A stretch of DNA of 64,000 bases from Prasinococcaceae sp. CCMP 1430 (Eukaryota; Prasinodermophyta; Palmophyllophyceae; Prasinococcales; Prasinococcaceae), in assembly GCA_013416795.1 (NCBI GenBank), contig RQSC01000518.1, positions 162,533 through 226,532 of the forward strand, written 5' to 3'. Positions 19,828 to 30,582 of the stretch are shown here, one piece after another (position 1 is the stretch's first letter; each line of letters begins with the position of its first letter). Both the position numbers and the translations under genes were made by a program. The notes under the pieces were generated by a model. That model saw only the letters and a program-made list of their open reading frames with translations. It ran no database searches and was not told the origin of the DNA.

Positions 19828-20401
19828 TCACCCCTCGCGCCATCTCGCGCCACACTTGACGCACTTGTAGAAGGTGCTCATTGGCTCGTCCGCAGAGCGG
19901 ATTTGAATCTGCGTTGCGCGTGCGCGCGGGCGCGAGCGCACGCGGCGAGCGCGGCACGCGCGAGGGAAGCATGGTTGGCCGCCATGAGCGCGTCAGCGCT
20001 AGGCGAGTCACGCGTGGCAGGCCCCTCCCCATGGGAGACCCCGCATGGGAGACCCCGCGCCGCGTCGCCCTCACAGCACGCACCTGCATGTAGTACGCCT
20101 CTGTGTGCCCGCAGGTGGGGCACTTGGTGAGCGTCTTGTCGACGTTTTCCCACGCGTCCTCCCCTCCGAGCACGTCGTCCACCTCCTTGCGTCGCAGGGC
20201 GACGTCCTGCGTGAGCGTGCCGCGCAGCGTGTAGCGGTACGTGCACGACGGCGACGTGCACGCGAACTGGAGGTACTGGCCGCTGCCGCCGGCAGTGGCC
20301 GCCGCGGCGCCGGCGGCGCCCCCACCTGCGAAGCCCGACTTGGGCGCGACGACGAGCAGATAGCCGTCGTACGGGCAGAACTGCAGCGGCGCGAGCGTCA
20401 T
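19828..20401 (-). CDS. RNA polymerase III subunit RPC10/POLR3K (RPC11, C11)
   Basis: Two exons: 20401-20084 and 19908-19828, with a 175-nt intron (donor GTGCGT, acceptor ACGCAG), giving 132 residues. The N-terminal zinc ribbon starts FCPYDGYLLV with CTSPSC as its second half. The hallmark KEVDDVLGGEDAWENVDKT precedes the TFIIS-like C-terminal ribbon: CPTCGHTEAYYMQ, then the second exon with RSADEPMSTFYKC and CGARWREG. The acidic pair DE in that ribbon is the RNA-cleavage hairpin. The protein acts in Pol III termination and reinitiation. A Gly/Ala insertion of about 20 residues in the first ribbon makes it longer than the usual ~108. Confidence 0.93.
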
Positions 20402-21290
20402 TGCGCCGCGCCGCGCCGCGCCGCGCCGTGACCGCGCAGGGGCGACGCGCTGTGTGGCGCGCAGCCGCCGCGTGCCGCCGCCCCGCCTCGCCTCGCGCAC
20501 GGAAAACGCAAAAAAAAAAAAAAAAGGGTCCCGCTCCCGGCGCACATCACTTTGCATGGCTCCCATACCATATCTAGGGTCTGTATTTCCTTTGCGCGTC
20601 TGACATCTAACATCTAACTTTCGGAAGGCGGCTCGGACTGAGTGTTCGGGTTTGACAACAAACCTAAATTCACCCCAAACCCCAAATGCCCCGTGCGAGT
20701 CCCGTTCCCGGCTGGTGGGCCCTCGCGGAGCCCGTCCGTCCGTCCCGCCCGTCTCGCTCGCGCGGCCGAGGGGCGCGGGCGATTTTGCAGTCGTGTTCTG
20801 GGTTCGCGCCGGGGCGCGCGCGCGGCGCGGCGCGTTGGCCCCCGTCCGTCCGTCCCATTCGCGCCCTGCCGGGCGGCCGCGGGCCGGCGGCGTTGGGGCG
20901 CCCATCAAAACGCACCCGGTCCCGAATCGCGTGCTCTTGGCCACTCGCTGGCTGGTGGCCGCTCGCTGCGCGCGCGCGCGTTTCGCGCGCGGATAAGAAT
21001 TGGTCGCGAGGATTTTCGCGCGCCGGCGGCGCTGTTTGGCGCGCTGGGGGAGAGGTCGGATCGCACAGGGGGAGCGCGCGCGCGAAATCGCGGGGGGAGA
21101 ATTTCGCGCGCGCGCTCAGCGGGAACGCGACCGAAGCGCGGGTGCGGGTGCGCGGCGGCGGCGGCGGCGGCGGCCAGGGCCGCGTGAGCGGCGGAGGAGG
21201 GAGGAGAGGAGGGAAGGAGTCCGAGGGAGCAGGCAGCAGCCACAAAGCACACCAATCGCCGCCGTACCCCACCTCCCCCCGCCGCTCGCC
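20402..21290. promoter_or_regulatory. Divergent promoter region, POLR3K and PetL-like gene
   Basis: It spans 0.9 kb. After a run of about 16 A at 20,511-20,526 there is an AT-rich island (20,560-20,700) with a repeated CATCTAAC word, CTAGGGT and AAACCTAAATTC. The rest is GC-rich with CG alternation. No gene seen. Confidence 0.4.
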
Positions 21291-22004
21291 ATGGCCGCCG
21301 TGCTCGCCCGCGCCGCCGTGCACACCTCGAACCTCTTCCTGACGGCCTCGGCACAGAACCTGCTGGACGCTCCCGCCGCGCGCCGCTCCGCGCCCCGCGC
21401 TGCTGCGCCCAAGGCCGACACCAAGGCTGCCGGTGCGTTGCGCCGCGCCGTGCAGGGCTGTGCGCGCGGCCTGCCGTGCAGGGGGGGTGTGCGGGGGAAA
21501 GATGTGAAGAGGCGAAGGCGCGACAGTGAAGAGGCGATCGCGCACGCGCGAAGGGCGGTGTGGTGTGAGGCGAGAGATGAGAGGCGCGCACAGGACGGCA
21601 TGCGCTCGGGTGCGCTTGTCTGTCGCAGTGTGTGTGCGGCGGGGGAGGGAGGGCTCGCTTGAGAGCCATGTCCTCCTGCCCCGCGTGAGGGGGGTCACGC
21701 GACACGCCTGGCGCGCGTGCTGTGCGCCGCGCATGTCGCTCGAGCCGAGATCGCGCGCGATGGCCCATCGTGCTGACTTGACTGGCCGTGGCGCGGTGGA
21801 CGCGCCTTGACCCATCTCGCCTCCGCAGTGCTGTCGACCACCGCGGTGACCACCGCGGCGGCCGCCGCGCCCGCGTTCGCTGTGCAGGATGCCGTGTTCG
21901 AGACCGCGAACGCCGCGCAGTGGTACCCGCTCGAGCTCGCGGGCCTGCTGGGCGCCACCGTCGGCATCTACCTGTTCCTCAACAAGGTCGTGAAGCTGAT
22001 CTAA
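21291..22004 (+). CDS. Nuclear-encoded thylakoid-type small membrane protein, PetL-like
   Basis: Two exons: 21291-21432 and 21829-22004, with a 396-nt intron (donor GTGCGT, acceptor CCGCAG), joining KAA to VLSTTAV for 105 residues. The N-terminus is a plastid-type transit peptide, followed by an Ala-rich thylakoid-transfer-like stretch ending APAFA. The mature end is about 35 residues with one membrane helix: YPLELAGLLGATVGIYLF then LNKVVKLI. The ending resembles cytochrome b6f subunit PetL, which ends LNKIRLI-like and is plastid-encoded in most green algae. The match is short, so another single-helix photosystem or b6f subunit is possible. Confidence 0.5.
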
Positions 22005-22213
22005 ACGCTTTCTGCTCGCGCGCGCTGGCGCGCAAGTGTCACATTTAACAGGTAGGACCAGAACCGCACAGTTTGACCACGCGCGAGCGAGGCACCAGAG
22101 GGTGGCTGCGGTGTTGGGGGGTGGGCACAGGATAGCATACAACGGGCTATTATTACATGGGGCACCGCTCGCGCCACGCACGTCCGTCGACTGGGCGGCC
22201 GCCGCCGCTCACG

Positions 22214-23746
22214 CTAGCATGCCCTGCCGACGCCCTTGGCGACCCCCTGGAGCATGCGCGAGTTCGACAGCGCAGACTCGATGTCCTCGGCGGGCACACG
22301 CAGCGCCACCTTCTGCTTGCGATACGCGCGAGAGTTTCCCGCAATGGCCACCAGCCCTTGGTCGCTGAGCACGCTGATGACGGTCGACATTTCGGGCTCC
22401 GCCAGTGGCGCCAGGCGGGCGGCCGCGCACAGCTGCACGTACGTGTCCCGCAGCTCGCTCACGAGGCACTGCGGCCCAGCCGCGTTGCGCTCCACGCGCC
22501 GCACGACCGCGGCGAGCAACAGCTGCTGCTGCGGCGGCAGCTTCTTGACGAGCGACGACGACTGGTCGCGCAGCACCGCCGACAGAGCAGCGGCCATGTG
22601 ACTCACGGTCACCGTGAGGCGCTTCTTGGGCGCCCCTGATCCGGAGGCCGCCGCCAACTGGGTCGCCTGCTGCGCCTGCGCTCGCTCGAGCGCCGCCGTG
22701 CACACCTGCAGCGCGCGGCGCATGTCACCGGTCGCGGCGGCCACGCGCCGCGCGCAGAGCTGGAGCGCTTGCGGCACGAATCGTGGCGCGTCGGGGTCCT
22801 CCTCCGTGCCCTCCGCCACTTCCTCGCCGAGCCTCGCGCCGAGCAGCGTGGTCAGTTCGGCCGCGGTGTATGCTGGCATCACAACCTCCGCCGGCTCGAT
22901 GCCCGCGGCGCGTAGCTCGTCCCGCGCGTGAATGGCAAAATCGAGCGCGTTCGCGACGCCGACGATGAGCCCGTGGGCGCCCGGCGCGGTCACCATCGCG
23001 AACAGCGCGCACAGCGACGCCAGGCCCTCGGCGCCGCGCAGCATGGCGTCCAGCTCGTCCAGCACGATGACCGGCATGCGCTGCGGGTGCTTGCCGCCGC
23101 GCCCGCCGCCGGCTCCCTTGCCCGCGACCGGCTTGAGCGGCTTCTCCTGGCCCGGTGGCCGATTGTTGAAGCGCTTGCGCACGCGCGCAGCGGCCACGTG
23201 GGGCTCGATCGGGCCCGCGCCCTGCTCGGGCTCCAGGCCCGCCAGCGCCTGCTCCCACACCGCCTCGGGCGCGCGCAGGGCCATGCAGTTCACCCACGCG
23301 ACTGCGGGTGCGGGCATGCGCTCGCTCCGCGCCCACGCCTCCGCCGCCGAGAGCGCGGCGGCCGTCGTCAGGCTCTTGCCCACCCCCGGCACGCCGCTCG
23401 TGAAGATCACGCCTGCTCGCCGCGTCCTGGACACGCGCTGCATTTCCTTGAGCATCGCCGCGTGCTCCGCCTCACGGCACGCTACCCCACAGCCTGCGGC
23501 ACCCGAGGCGCCCGCACGACCCCTGGGTCGCTCCGTCGCGAGGGCGGCGCCCGCAGCGAGGTCGAGCGCCTCAGACACGGCGCGCTGCCGCGCGGCCGTC
23601 TTCCTCCCCCTCCCTGCGCCCGCATCCGCGCCGCTGTCCTCCCTGCCGCGCTTGAGCGCGCCGGCGCCCGCGCCCGCGCCTGCATTCGCGCCCGCTCGCG
23701 TCGCGGGCGTGGCCGGTGGTGCACCGGCTGCAGTCGTTAGCGCCAT
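22214..23746 (-). CDS. CDC6: CDC6/ORC1-type AAA+ replication licensing factor
   Basis: The 510-residue protein begins at MALTTAAG. A low-complexity basic N-terminus (KRGRED, RGRKTAARQ) precedes an AAA+ ATPase: Walker A GVPGVGKS, Walker B VIVLDELDAML, sensor 1 GVANALDF and sensor 2 TGDMRRALQVC. A winged-helix region rich in helices follows (LLLAAVVRRVERN to the end). This order fits CDC6, which loads MCM helicase with ORC at origins in G1. It lacks the BAH domain of ORC1, hence the CDC6 choice. A Gly/Lys insertion lies between Walker A and B (GKGAGGGRGGKHPQR). Confidence 0.88.
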   Translation of the reverse strand: MALTTAAGAPPATPATRAGANAGAGAGAGALKRGREDSGADAGAGRGRKTAARQRAVSEALDLAAGAALATERPRGRAGASGAAGCGVACREAEHAAMLKEMQRVSRTRRAGVIFTSGVPGVGKSLTTAAALSAAEAWARSERMPAPAVAWVNCMALRAPEAVWEQALAGLEPEQGAGPIEPHVAAARVRKRFNNRPPGQEKPLKPVAGKGAGGGRGGKHPQRMPVIVLDELDAMLRGAEGLASLCALFAMVTAPGAHGLIVGVANALDFAIHARDELRAAGIEPAEVVMPAYTAAELTTLLGARLGEEVAEGTEEDPDAPRFVPQALQLCARRVAAATGDMRRALQVCTAALERAQAQQATQLAAASGSGAPKKRLTVTVSHMAAALSAVLRDQSSSLVKKLPPQQQLLLAAVVRRVERNAAGPQCLVSELRDTYVQLCAAARLAPLAEPEMSTVISVLSDQGLVAIAGNSRAYRKQKVALRVPAEDIESALSNSRMLQGVAKGVGRAC

Positions 23747-24961
23747 GCTCCCCCCTCTTCCCCTCCCCCCCTGCCCCGGCTGCCTGTCACCGGCCGACTT
23801 TTGCCGCCTCGCCGTGGCAGCGCGCTTCGGCACCGGCCTGCGCCCTGCACCTGCCCGTTCCCGGCCTCCGCCGCGGAGGACAAATGTGACGCGGCGCGCC
23901 CCTCGCAGCTTCCCCACCCCTCTCCCACCCCGTCCCTCTTCTTCCCCCACCCACCCCACCCCCCCCCACTCCAGCCTGCCTGCCCTGCCTTCGCCCACGC
24001 CCGCGCGCCCGCGCGCCCGCGGCGGGCGCGGCGCAATTCCAATGGTTTTCGGGTTTTAGGCGCCCGTGCTCGCGGCGGAACGGTGCGCGCCCCGGCGGCT
24101 GGCAGCCCCTGGCTGGCACCCCACAGCCGGCCCTCGCTGCCCGTCCGACCCCTATGTGCCGGCTAGGGTTCGCTTTCAATTACGGTATCTCACTCATCAG
24201 ACCAGGTAAAAGGACGATCCAGGGTCATCACATGTTCGGCGGCCAGGCCAGCGGCGGCCGGCGGCGGCTGTGGGATCACAGTGCGCGCGCCGCCCGCCCC
24301 CCCCCCCCCCCCCCTTTCGCTCTCCTCCCGGGCGTGGCATCGGCGCCGCGGCGGGAGGGGTGGGCTGGGATGGGGGGAGGGAGGGGCTTTGAGGCCAGGG
24401 GCGCAGGCGCGTGAGGGCACGAGGCACTGATGGCCGCGGGACGGTGCGTGCGCTCGCGGGTGCGCAGGGCGCGCAGGTGCTCGTTCTCGCTTAGGGCTGT
24501 GCGCACGGGCGCAGTGCAGTGGCGGCGGCGGCGGCGGCCGCGAGCGGCGGAAGCGTGTGGCAGCGGCGCGTCCCAATGACGATCAAACAATATTAGATGA
24601 CGAAGCTGAGCACGCCTTGCGTGGTGGCACCTACACGCGTTTTGCGTGGCCGCCCGCGTGCGTTGGTGAGACAACGAGGCATTTGTCCGAGGGGAGGCGC
24701 CCGAGCGGGCGCGCAAGTGTATGGCAAGCCGAGGCGCCGGGGCTGACTCGAGCGCTCTTCGCGCGGCGCACACAGCCCGGGCCCCAGGCCGCGTCTCAGG
24801 TGACGGAACGCACACAGCCGTCGGGTCGTCAAGGACTGCCAAGGTGAGCCGCGGCCCCCCACCAGGCCAGGAGGCTGGAAGCGCCGCTCGCCCCGTCGTT
24901 GTAAATCATGTACTTCCCCACCACACCCCAAATAGTTATTACAGTAGTTATGCGCCGCACG
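23747..24961. other. GC-rich intergenic stretch upstream of CDC6
   Basis: It spans 1.2 kb with no gene I can support. It holds CDC6 upstream sequence with CT-rich tracts, an AT-rich island at 24,035-24,190 with GGGTTTTAGG and CTAGGGTTCG words, a C homopolymer of about 18 (24,298-24,315), and (GGC)n near 24,520-24,540. The open frames on both strands here are long only because of GC content. Confidence 0.5.
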
Positions 24962-27097
24962 TCAAGGGGCCGCGCCGCGGACGGTGTCGTCGCTGGCCTC
25001 GCCCATGCTCGCCTCAGTTGGGTCGACGTTGCGGGTGGCCTCTGGCTCGACCGTGGCGCCGATGGGCTCGATGTAGCTCCACTCTCCGGTGCCCTTATCG
25101 AGGAACATATTGCACGAGACGTCAAACGACAGCTTGCGGCGAGCGTGCACCAGGCGCCCATTCGCCGTGCGCGTCCATCCGTCCTCACCCTGGGTGGGCA
25201 CCGCGACGCCATCCTCAACCGCGCGCACGAGCGCGGCGAGCGGCGCGGTGCCTTCGCGGCACGTCAACAGCACGCTGCCTGCGCCGGCAGCCGGCGCCAG
25301 CGTCAGACGCACGGACGCCTCGCTTCCTGGCATCGTCTCAATGCGCGCGATGTCCGCGAGCTTCAACTCGATCGCAGGCTTGCCAAAAAAACCATACAGG
25401 GCCAGCGCCGAACGCGTCAGGTACATGCGCCCGCGTGCGCGCGCGTGCGCGGCGGGCAGGTCCTCCAGCCCGAGTGCACCGCTAGCGTCAAACGTTGCCT
25501 CGGCGTCGGCGAGCAGCGCGCGTGCCCCTCCGAGCGAGGGGAACGAACGCCCGAACGCCGCGCCCGTTGCAACCGCCCTCCACTCGGACACCACCCGCCA
25601 GCAGGCGAGGATCACCAGGGCGGCGAGCGCTGCCTGCTCAAGCGGCGCTTTGTACGCCCATGGAAGCACGCACTTCACGCCCACCATGAGTGCCGCGAAC
25701 GCCAGCAGGCGCGCGACGACGTCCGCACGGCGAAGGGCGCTACTCATGGCGGCGAAGACCTGCGGCAGGCTCGCCGCGGCCTTATCCGATCGCGCCGATG
25801 CGGGCCGCGGCGCGCCGAGCGCATCGTCCTCCTTCGCTCGCGTTTTGCCCCGCCGCCGCTGTCGCGCCGCCGGCCGCGCCGCTACGCGGCTCTGCATGCC
25901 CCTGGCGGCGAACACGAGCGCGGCGACACCCACGCCGACGGTCGCCGCTGTGGCGACCAGCACTCGCAGAGTCGCGGGAAGCTTTGAGGGCAGCGCGGGC
26001 GTGGTGAGGGTCGCCGGGCGGGACCCACCCTCTGCAGCGGCCTCGAGCGCGCGATCGAAGTCATGGCCGCCCTCCCCGCGATGCGTGCGCGTGGCGAGGC
26101 GGTAGCGCGCGTGCACGGCCGCCAGGCTGTCGGGACGCGGTCCGGTGCTCTCGAGCTTCCGCTTTGGCTCGGCGCCCAAGTACAGAGAGTCAGCCCCCGC
26201 GCCGCCCGTCAGCGGCCGGGCACCCGGCGGCGGGGCCTCCGCAGCCCCCGTGACCCCAGCTCCGTCGAGGGCGTCGAGCGCCGCCGCCTCAGCCCTCGCC
26301 TCCGCCTCGAGCGCCTCGATGTCCACACCCATGCGCGCCGCCTCGCGGCGAAAGCGGTCGACTGCCGCGCTTTGTCCCTCTTCGACTCGTCGTATGGACT
26401 CGCGCAGCTGGGGCGACAGCTCGTTGAGCGCGGCATCCACCTCGCCGCCGCTGCCCATGATGTCCGCGCCCGCGCCGCGTCGCGCGCCGCCGCTGCGCTG
26501 CAGCGCCTCCTGACTCTGACGCAGCAACTCGCGCGCGGCGGCCTTCTCCTCCTCCGTCCAGCGCGTGACCACGCCGAGCTCGTTGTCCGCATCGTCGCCA
26601 CCAAACACGTAGCCCGCCGGGCGCCCATTGACATCGCTGTCAAAGTTGGCGTCGATGGGGTAGTCTGCAGGGAAGTCCTCCGTGCGCGGCACGTACGGCG
26701 CTGCGGCCGAGTCTGCGTCCGCGCCACCGCCGCCGCCACCGCCGCCGCCGCTCCCTCTGCCGCCACCGCCGACGCTGTCCCCAGGCGCACCAACGCCGCC
26801 GCTGGCACGCGAGCGCGTCAGCATGTCGTCTAGCTCCTTGAGCTGGCTCTCCAGTCCCGGCGCAGACTCCAGCGGGGACGCAGTGCGCAGCGGCGGCCTG
26901 CCTGCGCCGCCCACACCCGGCGGCCCGGCCTCGCAGCGGGCCGCAGCGCGTCGCAGCACCGAGGGGGAGCGGCGCGGGCCGCCGCGCCACAGAGCGCGGC
27001 GCGGGCGCGCGGGCGGGAGGGTGCGCACCCCTCCACCGCCCCCACCCAACCGAACAAACGCCCAGACACCCGGACACCTGCCGACCCACTTCACCAT
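24962..27097 (-). CDS. Two-helix membrane protein with C-terminal PH/GRAM-like region, unknown
   Basis: From ATG 27097 the protein is about 711 residues. The first ~80 are Arg/Pro-rich without acids, like a plastid transit peptide. Gly-rich and acidic regions with helical, coiled-coil-like parts follow (EEEKAAARELLRQSQEAL). Hydrophobic segments near the middle (TLRVLVATAATVGVGVAALV, then VVARLLAFAALMVGVKCV and AALAALVILACW) mark membrane spans. The C-terminal part (MYLTRSALALYGFFGK ... ADIARIETMPG ... VLLTCREGTAP) has the strand pattern of a PH/GRAM domain. The start is uncertain: the ATG shares CCATGG with the start of the opposite-strand gene; a later ATG at 26,824 would lose the transit-like leader. 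Confidence 0.6.
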   Translation of the reverse strand: MVKWVGRCPGVWAFVRLGGGGGGVRTLPPARPRRALWRGGPRRSPSVLRRAAARCEAGPPGVGGAGRPPLRTASPLESAPGLESQLKELDDMLTRSRASGGVGAPGDSVGGGGRGSGGGGGGGGGADADSAAAPYVPRTEDFPADYPIDANFDSDVNGRPAGYVFGGDDADNELGVVTRWTEEEKAAARELLRQSQEALQRSGGARRGAGADIMGSGGEVDAALNELSPQLRESIRRVEEGQSAAVDRFRREAARMGVDIEALEAEARAEAAALDALDGAGVTGAAEAPPPGARPLTGGAGADSLYLGAEPKRKLESTGPRPDSLAAVHARYRLATRTHRGEGGHDFDRALEAAAEGGSRPATLTTPALPSKLPATLRVLVATAATVGVGVAALVFAARGMQSRVAARPAARQRRRGKTRAKEDDALGAPRPASARSDKAAASLPQVFAAMSSALRRADVVARLLAFAALMVGVKCVLPWAYKAPLEQAALAALVILACWRVVSEWRAVATGAAFGRSFPSLGGARALLADAEATFDASGALGLEDLPAAHARARGRMYLTRSALALYGFFGKPAIELKLADIARIETMPGSEASVRLTLAPAAGAGSVLLTCREGTAPLAALVRAVEDGVAVPTQGEDGWTRTANGRLVHARRKLSFDVSCNMFLDKGTGEWSYIEPIGATVEPEATRNVDPTEASMGEASDDTVRGAAP

Positions 27098-27864
27098 GGG
27101 CAGGGGCGAGGGCAAGGGCGAGGGCATCGAGCCCGTGGCCGGCTCGACGTCCTCGATGACGGCGCTCAACCCGGGCAGCACAGACTCGGACCCGCCGACG
27201 CCGACGCTGGGCGGCGCGCCGCTCGACGCGGACGACGTCCAGGCGAAGCTCTCGGCGCGCTACAAGGTGCGGAGCGCGAGCGCGAGCGCGCGCGCGCAAA
27301 TCAGGCTGCGCTGCGTACTCTTCGAGGGCGCGCTGCCTCGCGCAGCTCGCGCCCCCCCGACGCTCGCTGCGGCGCCTCTGACGGGCGCGGCGGCGCGCGG
27401 CACCGCAGGTGGACAACGGCTTCCACGAGCGCTGGGGCTGGAGCGAGACTGTGTTCGCCGGCTGGCCGTACGTCGCCGCGGGCTTCGCCTTCTACAAGGT
27501 GCGACGGAGAGAGAGAGAGAGAGAGAGCCTGCGCGCCCTCGTGCGCTTTCCCCCCGTCGCCGCCCGCGCCCGCCCGCCCGCCCGCGCGTTGAGAGGGCGA
27601 GGGGCTGACGCGCGCACCCGCGCCGCGCTCGCTCGCTCGCCTGCTTCTAAAACCTAAAATGACAAACCTCAATAGAACCTAACCTCAACCCTCCCCTCCG
27701 CCCCCACCCAGGTCACCTCCCCCCCCACCGACCGACCTCTGCCCACGTGGTACCACGAGGGCGGCAGCTGCCCGGGGTCGCGGATCTCCATCCGATGTCG
27801 GTGCGGCTCCAGCCAGCCACGGCGCGCCTTCACCCGACCCAACGAACCAACCAACCGCATGTGA
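27096..27864 (+). CDS. Three-exon small membrane-associated protein, unknown
   Basis: The exons are 27096-27266, 27409-27498 and 27712-27864, all phase 0, giving 137 residues. Donors are GTGCGG and GTGCGA; acceptors are CCGCAG and ACCCAG. The first exon is polar and Thr/Pro-rich (TDSDPPTPTLGG). The second (VDNGFHERWGWSETVF then AGWPYVAAGFAFYK) has aromatic residues and a short hydrophobic stretch. The third is basic with TWYHEGGSCPGSR. Exon choice rests on phase and on donor sequences matching the other introns here. No family recognised. The start codon overlaps the divergent minus-strand start at a CCATGG. Confidence 0.5.
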
Positions 27865-28623
27865 GTTCGGTCGAGTGTATCTATTTACAATATGGATATG
27901 ATGGTACTTCCGACCAACCAACCAGTGCCCCGTCCGTGTGCCGTTCGTGCCACCGTCCGGATCCGGATCTGGATCGTGCTGCGCAGCCTCAGAGCACGCA
28001 GCGATTCTCCAGCCAGTCGAAAGTATCCGTCCGTCCGTCTGTCTGCTGCATTGTCACGATGGCCGACCGAAACCGACCGAACCGACCGAAACCGAACCGA
28101 CCCGACCCGAACGGCTCTCCGGATGGCTCTTTCCGGACCGGGCCCGCTCGCCTCTTTCCCTTTCGGCCTTTCCGCTCTTCTCCCGCGCTCGCGCGCGTGC
28201 CTGCCGGCTGGGTGGGTTGTGTGTGTGGGTGTCTCGTTGGCTTTGCTGCGCCCTCCGGCGGCCGCTTTCGGGGTTTGCGGAGCGGATTTCGCGCCGTCCG
28301 GCGGATGCGGCCGCCGCCCGCGCGCGCCCGCCACGCGCCCCCCTCCCGAAAGCGCGTTTCTGAGGGCGCCTCCGCACTGCGTTCGTCCCGCCTCCGCCCG
28401 AAACGCCCGCGTCCGAAATGCGCGCTCGCCGCAGATTGCTCCCGATCCAAAAATCTGAGGATCAGGCCGGCGGGCGCGCGCGCGCGCGGCGCGCGCGGAC
28501 GGGTCCGGGGTACGCTTCGGAGGATGCGCGTGTTTGAGGTTACATGGTATTAGGGTTCAACATACAGGGGCGACGAACTATCGGCGGCGCCGGCCGGCGG
28601 CGGGCGCGCGGGCGGGCGGGCCA
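27865..28623. other. Spacer with AT-rich islands, before second gap
   Basis: No gene supported. It holds tandem CCGAACCGACC-like words (28,060-28,110), GATCCGGATC-type palindromes, a (GC)n run near 28,470-28,495, and TATTAGGGTTCAACATA at 28,547-28,563, which again carries AGGGTT. It is probably the promoter of DAHP synthase. Confidence 0.4.
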
Positions 28624-28803
28624 NNNNNNNNNNNNNNNNNNNNNNNNNNNNNNNNNNNNNNNNNNNNNNNNNNNNNNNNNNNNNNNNNNNNNNNNNNNNN
28701 NNNNNNNNNNNNNNNNNNNNNNNNNNNNNNNNNNNNNNNNNNNNNNNNNNNNNNNNNNNNNNNNNNNNNNNNNNNNNNNNNNNNNNNNNNNNNNNNNNNN
28801 NNN
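28624..28803. other. Assembly gap (180 N)
   Basis: This run of N removes the 5' end of the DAHP synthase gene, including most of its transit peptide. Confidence 0.99.
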
Positions 28804-30295
28804 CGCGCGCGCCGTGCTGTCGCCCTCGCCAGGCGTGTCAGACGCGGCCGCGCCGAGCGCGGGCGCTTCGGCGTCGGGCGACGGCGAGGCCTTGGCGGGC
28901 GTGCCGTGGGAGCCTGACGCGGAGCATCTGTCCGACTGGCACCGCTACAGCTGGCGCGAGCGGCCCATCCTGCAGCAGCCCAACTACCCCGACCGCGCGG
29001 CGGTTGAGGGCGTGGTGGAGGAGCTGCAGCGCGTGCCGCCGCTCGTGTTCGCAGGCGAGGTGCGACGGCTGCAGCAGCGGCTGGCGGCGGCCGCCGAGGG
29101 CAACGGCTTCGTGCTCTTCGGCGGCGACTGTGCCGAGTCGTTTGACAACTTCTCCACCGATGGCATCCGCGACCTCTTCCGCGTCATCCTGCAGATGAGC
29201 GTCGTGCTCATGTACGGCGCCTCCACGCCCGTGGTCAAGGTGGGGCGCGTGGCGGGGCAGTTCGCCAAGCCGCGCTCCTCGGACACCGAGATGGTGGACG
29301 GCGTGGAGCTGCCTTCGTACCGCGGCGACATCATCAACGGCCCCGAGAACACGCCCGAGGCGCGCGTGCCCGACCCCAAGCGGCTCGTGCGCGCGTACAA
29401 CCAGAGCGCCGCCACGCTCAACCTGCTCCGCGCCTTCGCCAGCGGCGGCTACGCCAGCCTGCTGCGAATGGAGAACTGGGAGCTCGACTTCGTGCGCAAC
29501 TCGGAGCAGGGCGAGCGCTTCCACGAGCTCGCCGCCCAGATGCGCCAGGCGATCAAGTTCATGGAGGCCGCCGGCGTCACCGAGAACTCGCCGGCGTTTG
29601 CCGAGACTGAGTTCTACACGAGCCACGAGTGCCTGCTGATGGACTACGAGTCCACGCTCACCCGCGAGGACTCGACGACGGGGCTGTGGTACAACTGCAG
29701 CGCGCACCTCGTGTGGACGGGCGAGCGCACGCGCCAGCTGGACGGCGCGCACATCGAGTTCATGCGCGGTATCGCCAACCCGGTGGGCGTCAAGATCTCC
29801 GACAAGATGGCCACCGATGAGCTCATCGAGCTCGTGCGCGTGATGAACCCCAACAACACGCCGGGGCGGCTCACGCTCATCACCCGCATGGGAGCCGAGA
29901 AGCTGCGCGACCATCTGCCGCGCTTCATTCGCGCCATCAAGGAGGAGGGCGCGGTGGTCACGTGGGTGTGCGACCCCATGCACGGCAACACCATCACCAG
30001 CACGTGCGGTCGCTTCAAGACGCGCAACTACACGGCCATCAAGGAAGAGCTTGAGGCCTTCTTCGACGTGCACGAGACGGAGGGCTCGCACCCGGGCGGC
30101 ATGCACCTCGAGATGACTGGAGCGGACGTCACCGAGTGCGTGGGCGGCGCCAGCGGCGTCAGCATGGAGGACCTCGACAAGGCGTACGAGACGCACTGCG
30201 ACCCGCGCCTCAACTGCGAGCAGGCGCTCGAGGTGGCGTTCATGGTGGCCGACCGCCTGCAACGCCTCAACAAAGCCAAGGAGACGCAGGCCTGA
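28804..30295 (+). CDS. Class II DAHP synthase, 5' end in gap
   Basis: 3-deoxy-D-arabino-heptulosonate 7-phosphate synthase makes the first shikimate-pathway intermediate from phosphoenolpyruvate and erythrose 4-phosphate, in plant plastids. The frame begins in the gap; visible sequence starts with a Ser/Ala-rich remnant of a transit peptide. Conserved plant-type (class II) blocks follow: WRERPILQQPNYPD, LFGGDCAESFDNF (metal-binding Cys), VKVGRVAGQFAKPRS, YRGDIINGPENT, FYTSHECLLMDYE, HLVWTGERTRQLDGAH, WVCDPMHGNT and GSHPGGMHLEMTG. The C-terminus matches full-length enzymes. There is no intron in the visible part. Confidence 0.96.
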
Positions 30296-30582
30296 GCGCA
30301 GGCTTGGGGCGGGCCGAGCTAGCAAGAGGATCTGCGCCAATTTGGCATCGCCCTTGCCTCCTGTGGCTCGCTCGTCACAGTGCCCGTATTTGCGAGTGAT
30401 CTCGTAATTGGTAAAGGAGAGCTCGCAGATGGCCATTTTCTTGACAGGCATAGGCACGTGTCTTAGAATTGCATGGCGTTGCGTGGCGCGCACGGCGGCC
30501 TTCTTATTATTAGGCGGGGCGAGGAGACGCGGGGAGCAGCCGGCGTGGCTGGCGCGCCCATGCGCGCCCGTGACAGATCCGC

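Noticed and set aside
20670-22181. 503-residue minus-strand frame over the PetL-like gene
   Set aside because: Low-complexity Pro/Arg/Ala sequence, no start context or motif.
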